Shown: one piece after another, positions 28,586-37,384 of the stretch
Numbering within the stretch: the first letter of the stretch is position 1
Layout of the letters: the number at the start of each line of letters is the position of its first letter
From: Candidatus Thiodubiliella endoseptemdiera
GTDB lineage: Bacteria > Pseudomonadota > Gammaproteobacteria > PS1 > Pseudothioglobaceae
Direction: 5' to 3'
Length of the DNA: 64,000 bases
NCBI GenBank assembly: GCA_013416635.1
Contig: JACCHT010000001.1
Span: 124,001-188,000 of the forward strand
Notes under the pieces: model-generated
Databases searched by the model: none
What the model was told of the DNA's origin: nothing
What the model saw: the letters and a program-made list of their open reading frames with translations, nothing else
Made by a program: the position numbers and the translations under genes

Positions 28586-29062
28586 GTATTTGTGAGGGAG
28601 ATTGTTAAAGCGACCGCTGATATTATTACCGACTTTGCCAAAGGTGATGAATAAGTTAGCTTTAATAGGAGACCTTTGCATAAATATGAATAATCATCAA
28701 AACGCCATCTTTCATCAAATTACAAACTTTTTAAAAACACCCTTAGCCCTGCTAGGAGTGGATTTAAAAAATTTCCAATTTAATAAAATCTGTCATTTTG
28801 CTAATCATCCCTATTTATGCAAAGGTCTCAATAGATTTACTTGCTAATGTTGCCACTAGGTTTATCCATTGCCAATTTTAACAAAGTTGCTTTTTGGGAT
28901 AATATTGATAAAACACTCTTTATCAAAATTGATGTTGCTGATGTTAGTAGCGCTGCAGCACTGAGTGATGGCACGAATGCTGATGTTGCCATTGTGCTTA
29001 ACGACACATCTGATATTACTGCTTTATCTGACTTTTCAGCGTCTAATTTAATTTTGTCATAA
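28586..29062 (+). pseudogene. Type I secretion C-terminal domain remnant split by a MITE
   Basis: Left part reads KATADIITDFAKGDE; after removing the MITE and one target repeat the sequence continues ALIDLLANVATRF (with one or two indels). It then runs to NFNKVAFWDNIDKTLFIKID, DVSSAAALSDGTNADVAIVL and finally DFSASNLILS-stop at 29062. This matches the tail pattern of genes B (DNLILV) and C (DNIVIG). It is the tail of a further, otherwise lost secreted protein. The same terminator as at 7974 follows. Confidence 0.65.
28669..28829 (+). mobile_element. 161-bp MITE, copy 3
   Basis: Looks identical to copy 1. Target duplication AATAG at 28664-28668 and 28830-28834; inserted in the secretion-domain remnant. 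Confidence 0.93.
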
Positions 29063-29083
29063 TCTTGTAAATCAAAGTTATTT

Positions 29084-29115
29084 AAAATACCGACTTTTTA
29101 GTCGGTATTTTTTTT
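29084..29115. terminator. Bidirectional terminator between secretion remnant and fabF
   Basis: ATACCGACT / AGTCGGTAT hairpin with T-run on one side and A-run on the other. It serves the remnant and the convergent fabF. Same hairpin as at 7974-8006. Confidence 0.85.
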
Positions 29116-29118
29116 GCT

Positions 29119-30357
29119 CTAAATTTTAGAAAGTAAAATCGATCCATTAGTGCCACCAAAGCCAAACGAATTAGAAACCGCAATATTTATTTTCATTTCT
29201 CTCGCTTCATTCGCGCAATAATCTAAATCACAACTAGGGTCTTGATTGATAATATTGATAGTCGGTGGTACAACTTGATCTTTTAGTGCCAAAGCCGTAA
29301 AAATTGCTTCAATGCCGCCAGCAGCACCGAGTAAGTGTCCTGTCATTGATTTGGTTGAGCTCATAACTACCTTGTAAGCATGGTCGCCAAGTGCTACTTT
29401 AGTAGCATCAGTTTCTGCTTGGTCGCCCGCAGGTGTTGAGGTGCCGTGTGCATTGATATAATCAATTTGATTAGCAGAAACACCTGCATTACGCATAGAA
29501 TTTTTCATACATCTGGCCGCGCCTTCGCCGCCCTTTGATGGTAAAGTCATATGATAAGCATCACCGCTCATACCATAACCCAATACTTCAGCATAGATTT
29601 TTGCACCACGGGCTTTAGCGTGTTCATATTCTTCTAATACCACTACGCCTGCACCATCACCGAGTACAAAACCATCGCGGTCTTTGTCCCAAGGGCGAGA
29701 GGCGGTTGCAGGGTCATCATTGCGAGTGGAAAGGGCACGCGCGGCGGCAAAACCGCCTAAGCCACAATTCGTGGTTGACATTTCTGCACCACCTGCAACC
29801 ATTACATCAGCATCACCATATTCAATCAATCGTGAGGCATCACCAATATTATGTGTACCTGTGGTGCAGGCGGTAACAATGGCAAAATTTGGACCTTTAA
29901 GTCCGTATTTAATGGAAAGATTACCCGAAATCATATTGATAATAGAGGAGGGGACAAAGAAAGGGGAGATGCGTCTTGCACCTTTCTCTCTGAATAAGTC
30001 TGCTGTTTTTTCAATTGTACCCAAACCACCGATACCCGCACCGATTGCAACACCAATGCGTTCTGCATTTTCTTCGGTTATTTCGATACCACTATCTTCA
30101 ATCGCTTGAATACCTGCTGCCATACCGTAGTGGATAAAAGTGTCCATTTTTTTGGATTCTTTAAGGGGTAAATAACCGTTGATATCAAAGCCTTTAACTG
30201 AGCCACCAAAAGCAACAGATTGACCTTCGGTTTCTATGTTGGTTAATGTGTTAATGCCTGACTTACCATTGAGGATATTGTCCCATGCATCCGTTATCGT
30301 TGACCCAACAGGGGAGACGATACCCATACCTGTGATTACTACTCTTCTTTTGCTCAT
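29119..30357 (-). CDS. fabF: Beta-ketoacyl-ACP synthase II
   Basis: Condensing enzyme of type II fatty acid synthesis; elongates acyl-ACP with malonyl-ACP. At 412 aa it has the typical length. The catalytic Cys is in TACTTGTHN (about residue 164). The two catalytic His are in [11 protein letters not shown] (about 304) and [14 protein letters not shown] (about 340). The C-terminus has the [12 protein letters not shown] signature. acpP lies 70 bp upstream in the same direction, the usual fab order. Confidence 0.97.
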   Translation of the reverse strand: MSKRRVVITGMGIVSPVGSTITDAWDNILNGKSGINTLTNIETEGQSVAFGGSVKGFDINGYLPLKESKKMDTFIHYGMAAGIQAIEDSGIEITEENAERIGVAIGAGIGGLGTIEKTADLFREKGARRISPFFVPSSIINMISGNLSIKYGLKGPNFAIVTACTTGTHNIGDASRLIEYGDADVMVAGGAEMSTTNCGLGGFAAARALSTRNDDPATASRPWDKDRDGFVLGDGAGVVVLEEYEHAKARGAKIYAEVLGYGMSGDAYHMTLPSKGGEGAARCMKNSMRNAGVSANQIDYINAHGTSTPAGDQAETDATKVALGDHAYKVVMSSTKSMTGHLLGAAGGIEAIFTALALKDQVVPPTINIINQDPSCDLDYCANEAREMKINIAVSNSFGFGGTNGSILLSKI

Positions 30358-30427
30358 AATTTTATCTTTAAGGTTGTAAAAAAAGCGCCAAATAAGCGCT
30401 TTTTTAGTTTAAATCAATAAACGGAAA

Positions 30428-30655
30428 TTACAGAGTTTTATTTACATAGTCGATGGCTTGTTGCACCGTTGTAATGTTTTCAGCTTCATCATCAGGAATT
30501 TCACAATCAAATTCTTCTTCAAGGGACATAACCAATTCAACCGTGTCTAAAGAATCTGCACCTAAATCATCAATAAAAGAAGCGTTATTGTCAATATCAC
30601 CACTTGCGTCTAACTGCTCAGCTACAACTGCCTTTACTCTGTCTTCAATACTCAT
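30428..30655 (-). CDS. acpP: Acyl carrier protein
   Basis: 75-residue acidic four-helix protein. The phosphopantetheine attachment serine is in [14 protein letters not shown] (about residue 36). It carries acyl chains for fatty acid and lipid A synthesis; its customers FabF, FabZ, LpxA and LpxD are all encoded in this window. Confidence 0.97.
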   Translation of the reverse strand: MSIEDRVKAVVAEQLDASGDIDNNASFIDDLGADSLDTVELVMSLEEEFDCEIPDDEAENITTVQQAIDYVNKTL

Positions 30656-30729
30656 TTGTTATTTCCTGTGTTGTCATTAAAAAGTTACATTTTATCGTAA
30701 AAAACCATTTGTGCAATGGTGTTTTGCAA

Positions 30730-31407
30730 CTATTTTTGATACTTGGTTGGGTCTGCAATTCCCGCCGCTTTAAAACCGAGTTTTCGATACTCGCAAGCAT
30801 CACAAACTCCACAAGCATCACCTTTATCGTCTGCTTGGTAGCAGGTGGTCGTCATAGCATAATCTACGCCAAGTGCTACCCCTTTTTGGATTATTTGAGC
30901 CTTGTGCAGGTCTATCAATGGTGTGTGAATGGTGAGTTTTTGTCCTTCTACCCCTTGTTTAGTGGCTAAATTTGCCATTATTTCAAAGGCTTTGATGTAT
31001 TCTGAACGACAATCTGGGTAGCCCGAATAGTCCAACGCATTGACACCGATAAAAATACTTTGACACTTTAATACTTCTGCCCACGCCATTGCATATGATA
31101 AAAAGATGGTATTGCGTGCAGGTACATAAGTGATTGGAATTTCATTACTTTCTTTGAATTTTGGCACTTCAATGGCACTGTCTGTCAGTGCCGAACCACC
31201 AATATCGTTTAAACAGATGTTCATTATTCTGTGTTTTGCCACAGCAAACAGTTTGGCAATTTTTGTAGCAGCATCAAGTTCTGATTTTTGCTTTTGCCCA
31301 TAGTCAAAACTCATCGCATAGCATTCAAAGCCCTGTGATTGTGCAATGGCGAGGGTGGTGGTGGAATCTAAACCACCCGATAGTAAAATAACGGCTTTTT
31401 TAGACAT
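30730..31407 (-). CDS. queC: 7-cyano-7-deazaguanine synthase
   Basis: Converts carboxy-deazaguanine to preQ0 in queuosine biosynthesis, using ATP and ammonia. The PP-loop SGGLDSTTT is at the N-terminus and the zinc-binding cysteines [10 protein letters not shown] near the C-terminus. The ATG at 31407 gives [12 protein letters not shown]; a TTG two codons upstream is less likely. The start overlaps the parE stop, which suggests coupling. Confidence 0.95.
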   Translation of the reverse strand: MSKKAVILLSGGLDSTTTLAIAQSQGFECYAMSFDYGQKQKSELDAATKIAKLFAVAKHRIMNICLNDIGGSALTDSAIEVPKFKESNEIPITYVPARNTIFLSYAMAWAEVLKCQSIFIGVNALDYSGYPDCRSEYIKAFEIMANLATKQGVEGQKLTIHTPLIDLHKAQIIQKGVALGVDYAMTTTCYQADDKGDACGVCDACEYRKLGFKAAGIADPTKYQK

Positions 31408-33282
31408 TGGCAAGGTTGCCTTTTTCTTCCAGCCATTTTTTACGGTCTGGGGCGCGTTTTTTGCTTAATAACATATCCATCATTTCTGTAACTTGCAATG
31501 GTTGCTCAAGTGTTAATTGGATTAATCGACGGGTATCGGGCAACATTGTGGTTTCTCTGAGTTGTGAGGGGTTCATTTCACCCAAACCTTTGAAGCGTTG
31601 CACTTGCACCTTGGTGCGTTTATTTTCTTTTTCTATTTTATGGATAGTGGCATCTCGTTCAGAATCGTCCAACGCATAATAAACTTGCTTGCCCGCATCA
31701 ATACGATACAGCGGCGGCATTGCGACGAAAATATGTCCTTCTTTCACTAATTTTGGAAAATGCTTAACGAACAGCGTGCAAATTAGCGTGGCAATATGGG
31801 CACCGTCTGAGTCTGCATCTGCCAAGATACAGATTTTGCCATATCGTAGCCCTGATAAGTCTTCACAATTTGGTTCTAAGCCAATGGCAACGCTGATGTC
31901 GTGTATTTCATTACTTGCCAATACTTGGTCTGAATCTACTTCCCAAGTGTTCAGAATTTTGCCTCGCAACGGCAAAATGGCTTGATATTCTTTGTCACGG
32001 GCTTGTTTGGCAGAGCCACCCGCAGAATCACCTTCTACCAAAAATACTTCGGTTTGACTGAGGTCATGGCTGGTGCAATCTGATAATTTACCTGGTAGGG
32101 CAGGACCACTTACAATCTTTTTACGAATGATTTTTTTGCCTGTTTTCATACGCGATTGGGCGTTCATAATTGCCAATTCGGCAATTTTTTCGGCAACAGA
32201 GGTATGTTGGTTTAACCAAAGGCTAAAAGCATCTTTCACCACATTAGCAACAAAGCCTGCACATTCTCTGGAAGATAGTCTTTCCTTAGTTTGTCCTGAA
32301 AATTGCGGGTCTAATATTTTGATAGACAACACATAAGCAATTTTTTGCCATACATCATCAGGAGTAAGTTTGACATTTTTTGGCAGTAAACTTCTAAATT
32401 CACAAAATTCTTTTAATGCATCTGTAGCCCAGATCGTAATCCATTGACATGCGTTCCTCCTTGAGAGGTGGGGATAAGATTGACATAACTTTCGCCAATA
32501 ATATTAGTATTGTATTCCGTCCAAGACAACGAACAATGCATTTGTTGTTTATCAGATTCGTAAGTTACCACGAATGGCACTTCTGGTAAGCAATCCAATC
32601 CATCAAGTGAAACTGATAAGTAGTCCTTTAAGCCTTCTTTATAATTCCAATGATCTTCAGTGTCATCTATTTCATTACGAAAACTAACATCTAAACCTGG
32701 ACATAACACCGCCTTTGAGCGTAAGTTATGTCTTAATTTACTAGTAGAAAATTTAACTGTGTCAAAAAATTGTGCATCTGGGATAAATTTAACCTTAGTA
32801 CCTGTATTATTTTTACCAACCGTGCCAATTACTTCAAGTTGGGTTTTTATATTGCCATCAGAAAAAGTAATATAATGCTCTTTAGCGTCTCGTTTAATCC
32901 AGATTTCCACCAGTGTTGATAAGGCATTTACCACTGAAATTCCTACACCGTGTAAACCACCAGAAAATTGATAAGAGTCATTTGAAAATTTACCACCTGC
33001 GTGTAGTTTGGTGAGAATCACCTCAACACCTGAAATACCTTCTTCTGGATGAATGTCAACTGGCATACCGCGACCATTATCTTCCACTGAAACAGAACCA
33101 TCTTTATAAAGCACCACATTGATTTTCGTCGCATACCCAGCTACTGCCTCATCAACACTATTGTCAATCACTTCTTGTGCTAAATGATTAGGTCGTTCGG
33201 TTTCTGTGTACATCCCTGGGCGTTTACGCACTGGGTCTAAACCTGATAATACCTCAATGGAGGATGAATCGTAGTTACTCAT
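31400..33282 (-). CDS. parE: Topoisomerase IV subunit B, with a single-base frameshift
   Basis: ATPase subunit of topoisomerase IV, which decatenates chromosomes with ParC. The N-terminal GHKL ATPase motifs are intact: [13 protein letters not shown] (about 37-49), [13 protein letters not shown] and [14 protein letters not shown]. The TOPRIM domain shows [14 protein letters not shown] and DADSDGAHI. The [18 protein letters not shown] segment identifies ParE rather than GyrB only moderately; overall similarity to ParE is better. The frame breaks at about 32425, where GGGCTACAG should read GGGCTAACAG. On either side the protein is continuous ([20 protein letters not shown]). parE is normally essential, so a sequencing error is likely. 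No parC is in the window. Confidence 0.88.
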
Positions 33283-33439
33283 AATTATTTTGGAATATTT
33301 TAATTTTTTTTGTTTTACGCAAGGGTCTTATGCTGAGTTTTATTTTGAATCGCTCTTACCTGATTAAGTTTTACCGCCTATTTTCATGCTATGAAATTAA
33401 TTAATAAGTCTGATTGAGCGATATTTTTCTTTTATAATT
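33283..33439. other. Intergenic region, nothing recognised
   Basis: AT-rich spacer upstream of parE (minus strand) and downstream of the Sel1-type gene. No ORF, hairpin or clear promoter stands out. Confidence 0.4.
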
Positions 33440-33938
33440 TTACGATACTTGCTGCGTTGATTTAGTTTTGTTACTTACACCATCTTCAAGTAAGATAATT
33501 TCATTTTTCGCTAAATTAATACCTTGAGACCTTTGCATAAATAGGGATGATTAGCAAAATGACAGATTTTATTAAATTGGAAATTTTTTAAATCCACTCC
33601 TAGCAGGGCTAAGGGTGTTTTTAAAAAGTTTGTAATTTGATGAAAGATGGCGTTTTGATGATTATTCATATTTATGCAAAGGTCTCACCTTGAGAATACG
33701 CTTTTTTAAACCATTTTAATGCTTGTTTTTTGCTTTGTTTAACACCTTTACCGTTTTTATACATTTTTGCAATATTGTATTGTGAGACAGCGTGATTTTT
33801 TTGTTCAGCTAAGGTGAGCCATTCTTGAAAGGCTGAGTCAAAATCTCCTTTCTTATAGTCGTGCATACCTGAAGAAAAATCAGCTTGAATAGTGAAAGAT
33901 AAAGATAAGGAAAATAAAAGTATAAATAGTTTTTTCAT
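33440..33938 (-). pseudogene. Sel1-repeat secreted protein interrupted by a MITE
   Basis: The intact upstream part has a signal peptide (MKKLFILLFSLSLSFTIQA). Sel1-type repeat sequence follows: HDYKKGDFDSAFQEWLTLAE, AVSQYNIAKMYKNGKGVKQS and KKQALKWFKKAYSQG. MITE copy 4 interrupts it at the 5-bp repeat AAGGT (minus strand). Removing the MITE and one repeat restores the frame as AYSQGINLAKNEIILLEDG and ends at a TAA (33442-33440), giving a 107-residue protein. With the MITE the frame ends after ETFA (33672). Sel1 proteins mediate protein-protein contacts; substrate unknown. Confidence 0.85.
33526..33686 (-). mobile_element. 161-bp MITE, copy 4
   Basis: Reverse orientation, otherwise looks identical to copy 1. 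Target duplication ACCTT at 33521-33525 and 33687-33691. Inserted in the Sel1-type gene. Confidence 0.95.
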
Positions 33939-34013
33939 AATGTTTTAGTATTGATATTGAATTTTCTGCTAATTATAAACTATTTTATTAATACGCACTT
34001 GAAGAATAATTTT

Positions 34014-34129
34014 GAGACTTTTGTCTAAAATTAATGACAAATTTTATTAATTTTGAAATTTTTTTTTAAATCCACTCCTGGCAGTGCTAAGGGTGTTTTT
34101 CTAATCATCCCTATTTATGCAAAGGTCTC
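34014..34129 (-). mobile_element. Old, shortened MITE derivative
   Basis: About 116 bp. It has a decayed left end (GAGACTTTTG), a recognisable core (AAATCCACTCCTGGCAG, CTAAGGGTGTTTTT), then the right end CTAATCATCCCTATTTATGC, which is the inverse of the element's other end. No target duplication is visible. It lies 15 bp beyond the end of giant gene C. Confidence 0.75.
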
Positions 34130-34144
34130 TACTTCTTAATAACT

Positions 34145-37100
34145 TTAACCAATCACAATATTATCTGTTGTCAAACTAGCCAGTGTTGACTCAGCACCCG
34201 TAATCCCTGCGCCTGTCAAAGTAATCGCAATATCTGGAGAAGTGAAACTAGAACCACCATCAGCATCAATCTTAAGTGTGATATCGCCACCATCAGCAGC
34301 ACCATTACTATCTGTGACTTCAATAAAATTAGCCAAAGTGCCACTCGTTTCACCCGTAAGTAAATCACTCAAATCAAGCTTATCACCACCACTACCAATC
34401 ACAAAATCACTAATCGTATCATTACCATCAGTCGTTGAATTGTAATCAAAAGTATCAACACCACCATTACCTGTCAAAGTATCAGCGCCAGCATTAGCAA
34501 TAATAATGTCATTACCACTGGTACCCGTTATCGTATTAACACCTGAAGTACCAACAATCAGATTACTTAGTGATACTGCATCATTACCTTGAGTACCTTC
34601 CAACACAATACCCGATGCTGGCTTAGTATAGTTAACATTCACAGTATTGCCATCAACAATAGCAGCACCATCAATAGTCAACACAACATTCTTATCACTG
34701 ATTGCAACACCAGTCACATTCCTACTACCACCCACATCAACACTAAAGGCTGAAGCATCTGGCACAGCTAGAGTGTTAAGATATTCATCAAAGGTGATTG
34801 TCACGGTATTGCCACTGACCGCTGCACTCTCAATGGTTGGCGTAATAGTATCAATAACATAGTTGGCTGAGTTTTTAGACGATTCTGGTGCATTGTTCGC
34901 TACATCCGTCCAATTGGTGTTAACAGTGATCACATTATTGTCGGCGCTCATATCTGTTGTTGGCGTAAAAGTAGCTGTGTAGATTTTATCGTCAGAATTG
35001 TCAATGCTCAAGTTAGAGATTGTGCCGTTAGAAGCGGTAATATCAGTAATATCAAAAGTACTAACATTCAGTCCACTAGCAGCATAGAATGCATTGCCAT
35101 CTCCCCAGCCTGCACTGATAAAGTTTGAGGTAGTTGCAAGTGTAGCAACACGATTTGCGTGTCCAGAAGTACGCTCCAGACTATAGATAAAATACGACTG
35201 ATATTCAACGCCGCTACCATCGGATTTATCTTGCAAAGTTACGACAAGATAACGCGCTAGACCAGTCCCTGAACCGCCAATAATCCAAGTGTTTTCTAAT
35301 ACATTAGATTTGACAATATGATCATTGCTATAAACTATTCCATTGTCACTATTTACAAAGTTATCTAGACTGGTAATAATCACATCAGCTGCTTTACCAC
35401 TGGTACTCCAAGTATTCCAACTAGTGGATCTAATCACAGCGTCAATTGCTTGTTTGGATCCAAGTGCTTCACTAAAAGTAAAGGTTACTGTAGAGGTTTC
35501 ACCTGCTAATAACGCAGTATCGCTCATCACAATACTATTTAAGATTGGATGCACACTATCAATTGACATGGTAATCGTGTTATTTGTATCAGAACCATCA
35601 GCATTATTATTACCTGCCGCATCCGTAAACTTACTACTAGCAACCGACACCGAACCATCCGTTGTGCTATCTGCTGTTGGTGTAAATGTCGCTGTATAAA
35701 CCTTAGTCTCACCAGACTTAAGCGCAAAACCAGACAACACACCACCTGTTACAGTCACATCACTCGCAACAAAATCAGTAGACACTTTACTTAGGGTAAA
35801 GGTAATCATTGCAGTCTCGCCTGCTTTTAAAACACTCACATCACTTGTGATTGCAATGGTTGGCGCAACCGTATTAACAACATAGTTGGCTGAGTTTTTA
35901 GACGATTCTGGTGCATTGTTCGCTACATCCGTCCAATTGGTGTTAACAGTGATCACATTATTGTCGGCTCTCATATCTGTTGTTGGCGTAAAAGTAGCTG
36001 TGTAGATTTTATCGTCAGAATTGTCAATGCTCAAGTTAGAGATTGTGCCGTTAGAAGCGGTAATATCAGCAATATCAAAAGTACTAACATTCAGTCCACT
36101 AGCAGCATAGAATGCATTGCCATCTTTCCAGCCTGCACTGATAAAGTTTGAGGTAGTTGCAAGTGTAGCAACACGATTTGCGTGTCCAGAAGCAGTGTTT
36201 CGATCATAGATAAAATACGACTGATATTCAACGCCGCTACCATCGGATTTATCTTGCAAAGTTACGACAAGATAACGCGCTAGACCAGTCCCTGAACCGC
36301 CAATAATCCAAGTGTTTTCTAATGCATTAGATTTGACAATATGATCATTGCTATAAGCTGTTCCTTTGGAACTACTTACAAAATTATCTAGACTGGCAAT
36401 AACCACATCAGCTGCTTTACCACTGGTACTCCAAGTATTCCAACTAGTGGATCTAATCACGGCGTCAATTGCTTGTTTGGCTCCAAGTGCTTCACTAAAA
36501 GTAAAGGTTACTGTAGAGGTTTCACCTGCTAATAACGCAGTATCGCTCATCACAATGCTATTTAAGATTGGACGCACACTATCAATTGACATGGTAATCG
36601 TGTTATTTGTATCAGAACCATCAGCATTATTATTACCTACCGCATCCGTAAACTTACTACTAGCAACCGACACCGAACCATCCGTTGTGCTATCTGCTGT
36701 TGGTGTAAATGTCGCTGTATAAACCTTAGTCTCACCAGACTTAAGCGCAAAACCAGACAACACACCACCTGTTACCGTAACATCCGCCGCAACAAAATCA
36801 GTAGACACTTCACTTAGGGTAAAGGTAATCATTGCAGTCTCGCCTGCTTTTAAAGCACTCACATTACTTCTGATTGCAATGGTTGGCGTAACCGTATCAA
36901 TCGTTAACGACACTGAATTATCAGCATCAGAACCATCAGCATTATTATTACCCGCTGCATCCGTAAACTTACTATTAGCAACCGAGATTGCACCTGAACT
37001 TCCGCCAACTGTTGGCGTAAAGGTCGCTGTATAAACCTTAGTCTCACCAGACTTAAGCGCAAAACCAGACAACACACCACCTGTTACCGTAACATCCGCC

Positions 37101-37384
37101 GCAACAAAATCAGTAGACACTTCACTTAGGGTAAAGGTAATCATTGCAGTCTCGCCTGCTTTTAAAGCACTCACATAACTTGTGATTGCAATGGTTGGCG
37201 CAACCGTATCAATAGTAACTGCAGAACTCGCTGCAGAAGTTACAGTTTCTGATGTACCCTGTGCATCCGTATAACTCGCAACCACCTTAATAAATTTACC
37301 AACTTCTGCTTGTGTTAATGTAAATGTAGAAGTTGTTGCACCACTAATAGCAGTATAAGAACCACCCGCAGTATCAGATACCAT
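34145..37384 (-). CDS. Giant protein C, C-terminal part (1,079 residues)
   Basis: Starts in the last unit of the 101-residue array. Two Ig-like modules follow (DTVAPTIAITSYVSALKAGE type), then two copies of a 341-residue module. After these come a module with the strand TVTITFDEYLNTL, an RTX-like stretch (GTSGVNTITGTSGNDIIIAN, NAGADTLTGNGGVDTFDYNS), GNDTISDFVIGSGGDKLDLS and the terminal DNIVIG. The tail fits a type I secretion signal. The frame is clean throughout, which argues that this end is accurate sequence. Confidence 0.75.
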   Translation of the reverse strand: MVSDTAGGSYTAISGATTSTFTLTQAEVGKFIKVVASYTDAQGTSETVTSAASSAVTIDTVAPTIAITSYVSALKAGETAMITFTLSEVSTDFVAADVTVTGGVLSGFALKSGETKVYTATFTPTVGGSSGAISVANSKFTDAAGNNNADGSDADNSVSLTIDTVTPTIAIRSNVSALKAGETAMITFTLSEVSTDFVAADVTVTGGVLSGFALKSGETKVYTATFTPTADSTTDGSVSVASSKFTDAVGNNNADGSDTNNTITMSIDSVRPILNSIVMSDTALLAGETSTVTFTFSEALGAKQAIDAVIRSTSWNTWSTSGKAADVVIASLDNFVSSSKGTAYSNDHIVKSNALENTWIIGGSGTGLARYLVVTLQDKSDGSGVEYQSYFIYDRNTASGHANRVATLATTSNFISAGWKDGNAFYAASGLNVSTFDIADITASNGTISNLSIDNSDDKIYTATFTPTTDMRADNNVITVNTNWTDVANNAPESSKNSANYVVNTVAPTIAITSDVSVLKAGETAMITFTLSKVSTDFVASDVTVTGGVLSGFALKSGETKVYTATFTPTADSTTDGSVSVASSKFTDAAGNNNADGSDTNNTITMSIDSVHPILNSIVMSDTALLAGETSTVTFTFSEALGSKQAIDAVIRSTSWNTWSTSGKAADVIITSLDNFVNSDNGIVYSNDHIVKSNVLENTWIIGGSGTGLARYLVVTLQDKSDGSGVEYQSYFIYSLERTSGHANRVATLATTSNFISAGWGDGNAFYAASGLNVSTFDITDITASNGTISNLSIDNSDDKIYTATFTPTTDMSADNNVITVNTNWTDVANNAPESSKNSANYVIDTITPTIESAAVSGNTVTITFDEYLNTLAVPDASAFSVDVGGSRNVTGVAISDKNVVLTIDGAAIVDGNTVNVNYTKPASGIVLEGTQGNDAVSLSNLIVGTSGVNTITGTSGNDIIIANAGADTLTGNGGVDTFDYNSTTDGNDTISDFVIGSGGDKLDLSDLLTGETSGTLANFIEVTDSNGAADGGDITLKIDADGGSSFTSPDIAITLTGAGITGAESTLASLTTDNIVIG
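34858..36903 (-). repeat. Tandem duplication of a 1,023-bp (341-aa) module in giant protein C
   Basis: The segments 34858-35880 and 35881-36903 are near-identical with a 1,023-bp period. Each encodes an Ig-like module (VSVLKAGETAMITFTLSKVS type) plus a second Ig-like module whose strand FTFSEALG is followed by about 130 extra residues before the strand resumes at NVSTFDITDITASNG. Confidence 0.85.

Noticed and set aside
28602-28847. Hypothetical proteins with the peptide NNHQNAIFHQITNFLK (also near 47953-48219 and 48503-48685)
   Set aside because: The frame lies inside the MITE and recurs with every copy; it is element sequence, not a gene.
32410-32440. Programmed frameshifting in parE (and in uup, rpoH, murJ)
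   Set aside because: No slippery heptamer plus structure, and no long A/T run for polymerase slippage, at any of the sites.
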